Program-made: the position numbers and the translations under genes
The notes under the pieces: model-generated
Database searches by the model: none
The model's input: the letters and a program-made list of their open reading frames with translations, nothing else
What the model was told of the DNA's origin: nothing
DNA from: an uncultured Alphaproteobacteria bacterium
Lineage (GTDB): Bacteria > Pseudomonadota > Alphaproteobacteria > GCA-2731375
Length of the DNA: 64,000 nt
Assembly: GCA_951812805.1 (NCBI GenBank)
Contig: CATOSZ010000003.1
Span: 2,248,557 to 2,312,556 of the forward strand
Reading direction: 5' to 3'
In this document: positions 34,778 to 42,403 of the stretch, one piece after another
Layout of the letters: each line of letters opens with the position of its first letter
Numbering within the stretch: the stretch's first letter is position 1

Positions 34778-35640
34778 TCAATCGTCGAAAACCGCGATAT
34801 TGTCGATCAGCCGGGTCTCGCCGAGCCAGGCCGCGGCGAACAGGCGGGTGCCGCGCCCGGCCCGCTCGGCCGTCGCCAGGCTGTCGCCATTCCGCGCCTC
34901 CAGGTAATCGATCGGCGCAAAGCCCGCCGCCGCCAAATCGCGATGCGCCGCCGCCAGGGCGGGCGCGACGTCGCCCGGTTCGCCCCGAAGCCGCACGGCG
35001 ACGTCGCGCAGCGCCCGGATCAGGGTCGCGGCGCGCGCGCGTGCGTCCACGTCGAGATAGGCGTTGCGGGACGAAAGGGCGAGGCCGTCCGCCTCGCGCA
35101 CCGTTGGCGCGCCGATGATTTCGACCGGGATGTCGAGATCGCGGGCCATGCGGCGGACGACGAGCAGCTGCTGATAGTCCTTTTCGCCGAAGATCGCGAC
35201 GTCGGCCATCGCCTGCAGCAGCAGCTTGCTCACCACCGTCGCCACGCCGTCGAAAAAACCCGGGCGGGAAACGCCGCACAGGCAGTCCGTCAGACCCTCG
35301 ACGCGCACCGTCGTCGCGAAACCGTCGGGGTACATCTGCGCGACGTTGGGGGCGTACAACAGCTCGACGCCCGCCGCCTCCAGCTTGGCGATGTCCTCGG
35401 CCTCGCCCCGGGGATAGGTGTCGAAGTCCTCGTCGGGGGCGAATTGCGCCGGGTTGACGAACAGGGTGACGCAGATCTTGTCCGCATGGGTGCGGCCAAC
35501 CGGGTGAGGGAGAGGTGGCCCTCGTGCAGGGAGCCCATGGTCGGCACCAGGGCGACCCGCTCACCGGCCTGGTGGCAGGCGCCGATCTCGCGGCGGAGAT
35601 CGGCGACGGTACGCGCGATACGCAACGGGGTTCCGGACAT
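34778..35640 (-). pseudogene. panC: Pantothenate synthetase panC with an apparent frameshift
   Basis: PanC joins pantoate and beta-alanine using ATP. The first part (from ATG 35640) reads RIARTVADLRREIGACHQAG and ALVPTMGSLHEGHLSL, the ATP-binding HxGH region. The rest, in another frame, runs from HADKICV on through APNVAQMYPDGFATTV, IFGEKDYQQLLVVRRMARDL, LSSRNAYLD to the stop at 34778. The frame changes near 35488-35497, where one missing C would explain it (GCCGCACC instead of GCCCGCACC). Everything else is conserved over the usual ~285 residues. It is either a recent inactivating deletion or a sequencing error; an essential biosynthetic gene makes the latter quite possible. Confidence 0.88.
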
Positions 35641-35701
35641 GCCTCGCCTCTTGTGCAGTGCAGCATTGCGCCCCACCGCATAGCCCGGCCGTCGCGGGAA
35701 A

Positions 35702-36730
35702 TCAATTCCAGGTAACGTCCATGGCATAGGCCCGGGCCGCCGCGCCGGCGAACAGGTCGCGCTTCTCGTCGGCCGAGGCGTCGGCGGCCAGCCGTTTGAA
35801 GGCATTCCAGCAGACCTGGTAGCCGGACCAGCGCTTCTGCACGGGAAAATTGGACTCGAACATCGCACGTGCCGGACCGAAGGCCTCGATGCAGGTCGCG
35901 ATCCAGGGCGCCCAGGCCGCTGCCACCTCGGCCGAGCCGGGCGGCTGCGAACGATCGCCCTCGTAGTCCGGCATGCGGATCGGCAGCGCGCCGAGCTTGA
36001 TGAAGACATTCTCCCGTTCCGCGACCCGGGCGATACCGGTGCGCCACTCGGCGAAGACCTCGTCGCGTTTGCCCCGGTTCGGGCCGCCGAGGATCGGTGT
36101 GCCGACGTGATTGAGCACGATGCGCAGGTCGGGCCGCGCGTCGGCCAGCCGGGCCACGTCGTCGAGTTGCGGGTGATAGAGCCAGGCATCGAGGGCGAGG
36201 TCCATCTCCGCCAGCACGCCGGCCGCGGCCAACACCGCGTCGTCGGTCAGCATGTGCTCGGCCGGTGCCACGTTACGGATCCGCTCGTCCGCGTCCCAGC
36301 CGGTCGAGAAGCGCACGCCCCGGAAGCGGCCGCCGGACGCCTCGATATGTTTCTCCAGCAAGGGCCGCACCTCGGTGCCGAGCGTCATGTCGACGTTGCC
36401 GAACATCACCTCGCAGGCCCGGGTCGGGCCGAACTGGCCGCTGGCGCTCATCGCCGCCTGGCCGCGCACGAACTCGGTTTCGCCCAAGCTGCGCTCCGCC
36501 TCCGGCCCGGCGGCGCGGTACATCGAATGGCATTCGGCGAACACCGTGGCGACGACGTTGTGGCCGCAGTCGAGGTCGGCGGCGAGTTCGGGCAGCAGAT
36601 AGAGATAGTCGCCCCGCAGCCAGAGATGGTGGTGCGGATCGATGATGGCGAGGTCCGGCTCCAGCACCTCTTCGCGGACCTGGTCGAGCCAGGTGTCGTC
36701 CGGCGCGGTCTGTCCCATGTTGGCGGCCAT
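35702..36730 (-). CDS. Amidohydrolase-2 family metal-dependent hydrolase
   Basis: TIM-barrel hydrolase of the amidohydrolase-2/LigI-like group (342 aa). Near the N-terminus IIDPHHHLWLRG carries the metal HxH, followed by ATVFAECHSMYRAAG, the barrel histidine in RIVLNHVGTP and the distal region MFESNFPVQKRW. Family members hydrolyse lactones or decarboxylate aromatic acids. An AGGAGAG ribosome site supports the ATG at 36730. It lies 14 bases after the amidotransferase stop and 61 before panC, in one probable operon. Confidence 0.9.
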   Translation of the reverse strand: MAANMGQTAPDDTWLDQVREEVLEPDLAIIDPHHHLWLRGDYLYLLPELAADLDCGHNVVATVFAECHSMYRAAGPEAERSLGETEFVRGQAAMSASGQFGPTRACEVMFGNVDMTLGTEVRPLLEKHIEASGGRFRGVRFSTGWDADERIRNVAPAEHMLTDDAVLAAAGVLAEMDLALDAWLYHPQLDDVARLADARPDLRIVLNHVGTPILGGPNRGKRDEVFAEWRTGIARVAERENVFIKLGALPIRMPDYEGDRSQPPGSAEVAAAWAPWIATCIEAFGPARAMFESNFPVQKRWSGYQVCWNAFKRLAADASADEKRDLFAGAAARAYAMDVTWN

Positions 36731-37539
36731 GTCGTTCTCTCCTGTCAGGCGGGTTCCGGCGCGAAGGGCCGAACCTCGATACCGTCCTTGTCGGCGATCA
36801 CCAGGCTGGCCTCCTCGATGCGGGTCCAGCTGTCGTCGATATCGTCCAGCGGTTCGGAGAGCACCAGCAGGCAGTTCCGCCCCACCCCGCCGAGGCCGGT
36901 CGCCGCCAGGGTCTCGGCCCCGGTGCCGGCATAAAGCGTCGGCGAGCGGCGGTCGCTCGAATAACGCAGCGCGATGATGCGCTCGGAATCGCTCAGCGCC
37001 AGGGAAATGCGCAACGGGCGTTCGACCCCGGCCTCTTCCATCTGGCGTTCGACCTGGCCGACGGTGCGGGCCAGCGCGCGCTCCGGGTCCTCGTCCAGGC
37101 CGTTGGAGAGCGCCAGGCAGAACATCGCCTCGCTGTCCGTCGTGCCGGTGCGCAGGCGATAGAACTCCGGCGCGATCAGGGCCTCGATGGCGCGCCGCAC
37201 CTCCCACCAGCCGCCGATCTGCCCGTTGTGCATGAACAGCCAGCGGCCATGGCGGAAGGGATGGCAGTTGGAGCGGCTGGTCGAGGTCCCGGTCGAGGCG
37301 CGGACATGCGCTAAAAACAGGCCGGAGCGGATCTGCCGCGCGATGCCCTGCAGGTTCTCGTCGTTCCAGGCCGGCAGCACGTCGCGAAAGACGCCCGGTT
37401 CGCTACGGTGCGCGTACCAGCCGATGCCGAAGCCGTCGCCGTTGGTGGTCGAGATCGATTCACGGGCATGCAGGCTTTGATCGATCAGCGAATTCTCCGG
37501 CTCGAACAGCAACTCGGAGAGGAAGATCGGTTGCCCTAG

Positions 37540-39083
37540 CAGCCTGTCGGACTTGAGCCGAGTTTCGAGATGAGATTCACTGTCACGGTCTGATTCTCTC
37601 CTGCGCGGTGATTTTGTGATGAGCAACTTTCGACAGGTTGACCGGGAGACCAGCTATCTTCTGCCGCCTTCGGTGGACGAATGGCTGCCTGATCGTCATC
37701 TGGCGCGCTTCGTGGTCGATGTGCTGGAGCAGCTGGATCTCTCTGCGTTCGTGAAGGCCTATCGTGGTTCGGGCTCGGCGGCGCATCACCCGAGCGTCCT
37801 GCTGGGCCTGCTGATCTACGGCTACGCGACGGGGGTGCATTCCAGCCGGAAGCTGGAGCGGGCGAGCTATGATTCGGTGGCCTTCCGCTTCATCGCGGCA
37901 AACGACCACCCCGACCACGACACGATCGCCACGTTCCGCCGTCGCTTCCTGCCGCTGATCGAGGGGCTGTTCGTGCAGGTTCTGCTGCTGGCGCGGCAGG
38001 CCGGCATGCTGCAACTGGGCACGGTGGCGCTGGACGGGACGAAGATCCATGCCGACGCGAGCCGGCACAGCGCCCTGTCGTGGCAGCGTGCGGGCGAGAT
38101 CGAAGCCCGGCTGCGGGCCGAGGTGGCGGAGTTGATGGCGTTGGCGGAAGCGGCGGACCGGTCCGAGGTTCCCGACGGCATGAGCGTGCCGGAGGAGCTG
38201 GCACGGCGCGAGGACCGGCTGGCGGCGATCGCCGCGGCGAAGGCGGAGATCGAGGCGCGGGCGGCCGAGCGTCATGCGCGGGAGCAGGCGGAGTACGAAG
38301 AGAAGCTGGCAGCCCGCGAGGCGAAGGAAACGCGGACCGGCCGCAAGCCGGGCGGGCGGCCACCGAAGCCGCCGGAGCCGGGGCCACGGGCGAAGGACCA
38401 GGTCAACCTGACGGACCCGGACTCGCGCATCATGCCGGTGGCCGGCGGCGGCTTCGAGCAGTGCTACAACGCCCAGGCTGCGGTGGCCGCCGGCAGCCTG
38501 CTGGTGGTCAGCGCCGACGTGGTGCAGGCGGCGAACGACAAGCAGCAGATCGAACCGACGCTCGAAGCACTCGCCGGCCTGCCGGACGGGCTTGGCGAGG
38601 TCGAGACCCTGTTGGCGGACAGCGGCTACTTCAGCCAGGCCAACGTCGAGGCCTGCGGGGAAGCGGAGATCGCGCCGCTGATCGCGCTCGGCCGGGAGCA
38701 CCACCATCTTTCCTGGCGGGACCGCTTCGCCGAGGCGCCGCCAGCGCCCGAGGATCCGACGCCGCTCGAGGCGATGTGCCATCGCCTGGCCACACCCGAG
38801 GGCCGGGCGCTCTACGCGCTTCGCAAGCAGACGCCGGAGCCGGTGTTCGGCATCATCAAATCGGTGATGGGCTTGCGTCAGTTCAGCCTGCGCGGCCTCG
38901 ACAAGGCGAAGGGGGAATGGACCTTGGCCACGCTCTCCTGGAACATCAAGCGGATGTTCGTCCTCAGCCACGCCTGAACGGGCGGGCCAACCCGCGTTCG
39001 CAACTTCATGGGGGTAAATCCATGACATCGACGCCCGCCAAGCCAATCTTACCAATCCTTGCATGCCCGAGTCCGACAGGCTG
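37540..39083 (+). mobile_element. IS1182-type insertion sequence, copy 2 (1544 bp, inverted relative to copy 1)
   Basis: Same length and identical transposase as the element at 24885-26428, in the opposite orientation. The host gene reads cleanly across it, giving exact limits. CTAG direct repeats lie at 37536-37539 and 39084-39087. The ends are again CAGCCTGTCGGACT and its complement. The two copies enclose 26433-37535. Confidence 0.93.
37616..38977 (+). CDS. IS1182-family transposase (copy 2)
   Basis: 453 aa, identical in sequence to the minus-strand transposase of copy 1, including the DNA-binding N-terminus (RETSYLLPPSVDEWLPDRHL), the catalytic aspartates in VALDGTKIHADAS and LLADSGYFS, and the glutamate in the EPVFGIIKS block. 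It starts 76 bases inside the left IS end and stops about 106 before the right end. Identity between copies implies recent transposition or gene conversion. Confidence 0.93.
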   Translation: MMSNFRQVDRETSYLLPPSVDEWLPDRHLARFVVDVLEQLDLSAFVKAYRGSGSAAHHPSVLLGLLIYGYATGVHSSRKLERASYDSVAFRFIAANDHPDHDTIATFRRRFLPLIEGLFVQVLLLARQAGMLQLGTVALDGTKIHADASRHSALSWQRAGEIEARLRAEVAELMALAEAADRSEVPDGMSVPEELARREDRLAAIAAAKAEIEARAAERHAREQAEYEEKLAAREAKETRTGRKPGGRPPKPPEPGPRAKDQVNLTDPDSRIMPVAGGGFEQCYNAQAAVAAGSLLVVSADVVQAANDKQQIEPTLEALAGLPDGLGEVETLLADSGYFSQANVEACGEAEIAPLIALGREHHHLSWRDRFAEAPPAPEDPTPLEAMCHRLATPEGRALYALRKQTPEPVFGIIKSVMGLRQFSLRGLDKAKGEWTLATLSWNIKRMFVLSHA

Positions 39084-39123
39084 CTAGGTAGGCGAGCCAG
39101 CGGCACATCGGCGGCGCTTCCCC

Positions 39124-39528
39124 CTACCAGAGCGAGGAGCCGTCGGTGGTGGAGACGTGCGCGCCCACCACCTTCCAGCCGACGTCGGGAAGGCGGGCCC
39201 AGGTCTGGCTCTGGCGGCCGATCAGGTCCTTGCCGCGCACCTTGAATTCCAGGTTGACCACCGCGTAGTCACGACCCAGCGTCAGGATCTCCAGCCGCCG
39301 CCGGCTTTCCTTGATGCCGGGCCCGGGCGGGCGGGCGACGCGGTGGGCGTGGATCTCGTCGAAGCCATAGCCGTGCTCGGCCATCGCATAGCGGATGGTG
39401 TGCGGGCTGTTCCAGAAGGTCGCGTCCAGGACCTCGACGTCCTTCTCGATCAGGGCCGTTTCATAGGCTTCGAACCGCTCGCGCACCTCGGCGACGACGT
39501 CGGGGAGGTTGGGGGTCATGTCGGTCAT
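39124..39528 (-). CDS. AtzH/HpxZ-like (DUF3225) protein
   Basis: Small NTF2-fold protein (134 aa). VRERFEAYETALIEKDVEVL, ATFWNSPHTIRYAMAEHGYG and GRQSQTWARLPDVGWKVVGA match the AtzH/HpxZ family found beside amidases in cyanuric acid, oxalurate and related nitrogen catabolism. The start overlaps the amidase stop by ATGA (39525-39528), fixing the ATG at 39528 and indicating coupled translation. The next gene downstream is the interrupted amidotransferase. The partnership with the amidase is known for the family; the substrate here is unknown. Confidence 0.88.
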   Translation of the reverse strand: MTDMTPNLPDVVAEVRERFEAYETALIEKDVEVLDATFWNSPHTIRYAMAEHGYGFDEIHAHRVARPPGPGIKESRRRLEILTLGRDYAVVNLEFKVRGKDLIGRQSQTWARLPDVGWKVVGAHVSTTDGSSLW

Positions 39529-40697
39529 GCGGGATCTCCAAACGCGCGCGCCAGGGCGACCAGGGTGGCATCCGTGCCATGGCCGCCGACCAGGGACAAG
39601 CCGACGGGCCGGTCGTCGACCAGGGCGCCCGGCAGGCTGACCTGCGGCACGCCGGTGAGGCCGCCATGGCTCGCCAGCACGGCGATACGGGTGCGGGGGC
39701 CTTCCTGCGCCGCGACGCCGAGGCCGGTCGGCGGGGCGGGGAAGGGGGTCGTCGGCAGGCAGAGCACGCTGCCGGCAGGCAGCAGGTGGACCATGCGCGC
39801 GCGCGCTTCGGCCCGCATCTGCGTCGCCCACATCCGGTCCGTCTCGGAAATCGTCGAGGCGAGGAACAGGTTGCGGGCGACAGAATAGGCGAAGCGCGGA
39901 TTGTCCCGCTCGATCCAGTCCTTGAAGGTCAGCCAGCCTTCCCAGGGCCGCAAGGTGCGTTGCGCGCGGGCCCAGGTCGAAAGGCCGGTGGGCGCCATCG
40001 TCACCTCTTCCCGGCCGCCGCCGACGAGCTCGGCGAGCCGGTCGACGAGGGGGGCGAGGGCCGCTGCCACGTCCGGGTCGGCGAAGCCGAAGGCGTCGAC
40101 GGCGACCAGCAGGCGGGTCGGCAGAGTATCCGGGATCTCTTCGCGCAGCAGGACCCCTGAGACCCGGGCGAACGTCGCCGCGTCGCGCGCGAACCAGCCG
40201 GCGGTATCGGAACTCGGTGCCTGGCCCATCATGCCGGTGAGGTCGAGGCGGCCCCAGGTCGGCCGGATCCCATAGAGGCCGCAGAAGCTCGCCGGCACGC
40301 GGACCGAGCCGCCGGCATCGGTGCCGAGCGCCGTATCGCACAAGCCCGAGGCGACGGCGGAGGCGGAGCCGGAGGACGAGCCGCCCGGTACTCGTCCGGG
40401 TGCCGCCGGATTGACCGGCGTGCCAAAGAACGCGCTCTCCCCCAAAATGCCGAGGGAGACCTCGTCAGTGATGGTCTTGCCGATCAGGCTGGCACCCGCC
40501 GCCAGCAGGGCCTCGACCGCCCAGGCGTGGCGCTCCGGCACCGGGTTGGCGCGTTCCCAGTCGGGGTTGCCGCCACCGGTCGGCCGGCCGGCCACGTCGA
40601 ACAGGTCCTTGGTCGCGAAGGTGAGGTCGGCGAGCGGACCGCCCGCGCGACCCTCGATACGGAACTCGCCGTCGGGGACGAAGGGGCCGCCCGTCAT
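39525..40697 (-). CDS. Amidase (amidase-signature family)
   Basis: Amidase-signature hydrolase (390 aa). The Ser-cisSer-Lys triad is visible: the lysine in FATKDLFDV, the cis-serine in GGSSSGSASAVASGL and the nucleophilic serine in GTDAGGSVRVPASFCG. It is shorter than AtzE or GatA (about 450-480 aa), mainly in the C-terminal substrate-binding half. The pairing with an AtzH/HpxZ-like protein suggests a urea- or oxalurate-type substrate rather than a tRNA role. It begins directly after the VOC stop with no gap. Confidence 0.9.
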   Translation of the reverse strand: MTGGPFVPDGEFRIEGRAGGPLADLTFATKDLFDVAGRPTGGGNPDWERANPVPERHAWAVEALLAAGASLIGKTITDEVSLGILGESAFFGTPVNPAAPGRVPGGSSSGSASAVASGLCDTALGTDAGGSVRVPASFCGLYGIRPTWGRLDLTGMMGQAPSSDTAGWFARDAATFARVSGVLLREEIPDTLPTRLLVAVDAFGFADPDVAAALAPLVDRLAELVGGGREEVTMAPTGLSTWARAQRTLRPWEGWLTFKDWIERDNPRFAYSVARNLFLASTISETDRMWATQMRAEARARMVHLLPAGSVLCLPTTPFPAPPTGLGVAAQEGPRTRIAVLASHGGLTGVPQVSLPGALVDDRPVGLSLVGGHGTDATLVALARAFGDPA

Positions 40698-41081
40698 CTA
40701 GTCACGCTGGACCAGCTGGTACATGACGCCGTGGCCGTCGCGGGGATGCACGAAGACCATGCGGCCGGCCTGGATCAGCCGCGCGCCGTTCGCCGTCATC
40801 TCGGCCTTGGCGGCTTCCAGGTCGTCGACCTCGAGGGCGACCAGATGCAGCCCTTCGCCGTTCTTCGCCAGGCTGTTGGCGATCGCGCCCTCGCCGAGGG
40901 GTTCGGCCAGCTCGATGAAATTGCCGCTGTCGCCGAGCGGCAGGATGGCGCGGCGCAGGCCGATCTCCGGCTGTTCCACCGGATCCTCCCGCCGCTTCAG
41001 ACCGAGCTTGCCCTCGTAGTCTTCCAGGCTCTTGTCCAGGTCCGCGACCCTGACGACGATGTGATCGATCCGCTTGTGCAT
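40698..41081 (-). CDS. VOC-superfamily (glyoxalase-like) protein
   Basis: 127-aa protein of the vicinal oxygen chelate superfamily. It has two beta-alpha-beta-beta-beta units, with the first metal histidine in IDHIVVRVADLDKSLEDYEG, a glutamate-containing strand NFIELAEPLGEG, a histidine in EGLHLVALEV and the closing HPRDGHGVMYQLV. It is similar in size and layout to methylmalonyl-CoA epimerase, but the reaction is not determined. It lies 3 bases after the deaminase stop and abuts the amidase start, so it is part of the operon. Confidence 0.88.
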   Translation of the reverse strand: MHKRIDHIVVRVADLDKSLEDYEGKLGLKRREDPVEQPEIGLRRAILPLGDSGNFIELAEPLGEGAIANSLAKNGEGLHLVALEVDDLEAAKAEMTANGARLIQAGRMVFVHPRDGHGVMYQLVQRD

Positions 41082-41084
41082 GGT

Positions 41085-41549
41085 TCAGCTTCCTCCCTGT
41101 GTCCGGGCCCACTGGCGCCGGATCTCGATACATTCCGCCTGACGGACGCCGGGGACGACCTCCAGGTTTCGCTTGGTCAGGGCCATCAGGGCCTCGACGG
41201 CATAATCACCATAGTCGGTGCGCTGCAGGTCGACATGGCGGGCCCCCAGCACGAGACGGACCACGCCCGCCTCCTGCAGCGCCCAGCAGCACATCGGACA
41301 GGGCTCCATCGTCGTGTAGCAGGTGGCGCCGGTGAGATCCGTCGTGGCGAGCTTGCGGCAGGCGTCGCGCACCGCGTCGACCTCGGCATGCGCCGTCGGG
41401 TCGTGGTCGGATCGCGCCCGGTTGCGCCCGATGCCGAGGATTTCGCCGTCGCGCACGATGAGCGAGCCGACGGGAATATTGCCCGCCACCTCGCCGGCCG
41501 CCGCCTCTTCCAGGCAGCGGTCCATGAAGTCGGTATCCGTATCGCTCAT
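41085..41549 (-). CDS. Nucleoside/cytosine deaminase-family zinc enzyme
   Basis: Cytidine-deaminase-fold enzyme (154 aa). Zinc and catalytic residues are in DPTAHAEVDAV (HAE) and TTMEPCPMCCWALQE (PCxxC). The arrangement fits guanine, cytosine or tRNA-adenosine deaminases; the catabolic operon argues against the housekeeping tRNA enzyme. The start at 41549 fits the family N-terminus; a longer in-frame reading to 41924 crosses the PhyH gene. It is 20 bases after the PhyH stop and 3 before the VOC gene. Confidence 0.9.
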   Translation of the reverse strand: MSDTDTDFMDRCLEEAAAGEVAGNIPVGSLIVRDGEILGIGRNRARSDHDPTAHAEVDAVRDACRKLATTDLTGATCYTTMEPCPMCCWALQEAGVVRLVLGARHVDLQRTDYGDYAVEALMALTKRNLEVVPGVRQAECIEIRRQWARTQGGS

Positions 41550-41569
41550 CCGTTCCGCTCCTTCCGAGA

Positions 41570-42325
41570 TCAGGCCGCAACCCGCGCGCGACGCAGCACG
41601 GGCGTCGCGCCCTCGGGCAGGATCTTGACCATCTCCGGGTCGGCGAGCCTGGCGTCCATGAAGTGCATGGCGAGGCCGCGGCGCGGCTGGTCGGTTTCGT
41701 TGCGCAGCGACTTGTGCGGCATCCGGCAATGGTGGATGGCGAGGCCGCCGGCCGGGACTTCCGCGGCGACGGCACCGGCCTCGTCGATCTCGGGAATAGC
41801 GAAGTAGAAGCCCTTCTTGACCGAGGTATCCCAGAGCTGTTCGTGCGCCAGCCGCTCGCCGTGTCGGCCCGGCAGGTACCACATGCAGCCGTTCCGGACC
41901 GTCGCGTCGTCGAGGGCGAGCCACACGCTGACGGTGCGGTCCTCGGGCACGTTGAAATAGTGGTTATCCTGGTGCCAGCCGACGGCACCGCCGGTCCGCG
42001 CCGGCTTGTAGATTCCTTGATAGTGGACCAGCCGGATGTCCGGGCCGATCAGCCCCTCGACCAGGTCCAGCAGGCGGGAATCGTGGATCAGCATGCGAAA
42101 GATCGGATGCTGGAGATGGGCGGTGCGGATCTGCCAGACCTGATAGTCCTCGTCCCGGTCGCCGCCCGACTGCACGTTTTCCAACGCCCGCTCGGCCGCC
42201 AGGCGTTCCGCCGTCTCCATGTAGCAGGCGCGCAAGTGGGCGACTTCCTCGGCACCGAGGAAGCCTTCGCTCAAGAGATAACCCTCGCGCTCGAAGCGGG
42301 CGATCTGGTCGGCGGTGAGGTGCAT
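41570..42325 (-). CDS. Phytanoyl-CoA dioxygenase (PhyH) family protein
   Basis: Fe(II)/2-oxoglutarate oxygenase (251 aa). VGWHQDNHYFN has the HxD ligands, NGCMWYLPGRHG is the family loop, and AIHHCRMPHKSLRNETDQPR provides the distal histidine and arginine. It is the first gene of the catabolic operon, with the ATG at 42325. It is divergent from the LarA-family gene, 78 bases away, so both promoters share that gap. Sequence outside the motifs differs from the PhyH protein at 14727-15539. Confidence 0.9.
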   Translation of the reverse strand: MHLTADQIARFEREGYLLSEGFLGAEEVAHLRACYMETAERLAAERALENVQSGGDRDEDYQVWQIRTAHLQHPIFRMLIHDSRLLDLVEGLIGPDIRLVHYQGIYKPARTGGAVGWHQDNHYFNVPEDRTVSVWLALDDATVRNGCMWYLPGRHGERLAHEQLWDTSVKKGFYFAIPEIDEAGAVAAEVPAGGLAIHHCRMPHKSLRNETDQPRRGLAMHFMDARLADPEMVKILPEGATPVLRRARVAA

Positions 42326-42403
42326 GGGTCGGCTCCTTATCCCCGGCGATGGTAGCATGAATCGGGCTATACTCCGGCGCCGACGGAGCAGCGGGAGGGT
42401 GCC

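Larger units (their letters stand above)
36745..39108 (-). pseudogene. Class II glutamine amidotransferase (YafJ/EgtC-like), interrupted by IS1182-type element after codon 8
   Basis: The gene starts at 39108 with MCRWLAYL and, after removing the IS and one CTAG, continues GQPIFLSELLFEPENSLIDQ to the stop at 36745. Intact length would be about 272 aa, usual for this family. Cys2 is the catalytic nucleophile of class II amidotransferases and is now cut off from the rest. Motifs left in the main part include DGFGIGWY, FLAHVRASTGTSTSRSNCHP and FMHNGQIGG. GGGGAAG precedes the original ATG, 15 bases after the AtzH-like stop. The main fragment has an in-frame extension into the IS beginning MLITKS, but without Cys2 it cannot be an active glutaminase. 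Confidence 0.93.

Noticed and set aside
35484-35500. Programmed ribosomal frameshift in panC
   Set aside because: No slippery heptamer or downstream structure is evident, and panC is not known to use frameshifting. A one-base deletion or sequencing error is simpler.
24885-39083. Composite transposon formed by the two IS copies
   Set aside because: Each copy has its own CTAG duplication inside a different host gene, so they inserted independently; a composite would have one duplication outside both.
39529-40341. Open frame fusing an unknown N-terminal region to the AtzH-like protein
   Set aside because: It runs in another frame through the amidase gene, whose catalytic triad is clear; ATGA overlap at 39525-39528 fixes the real start.
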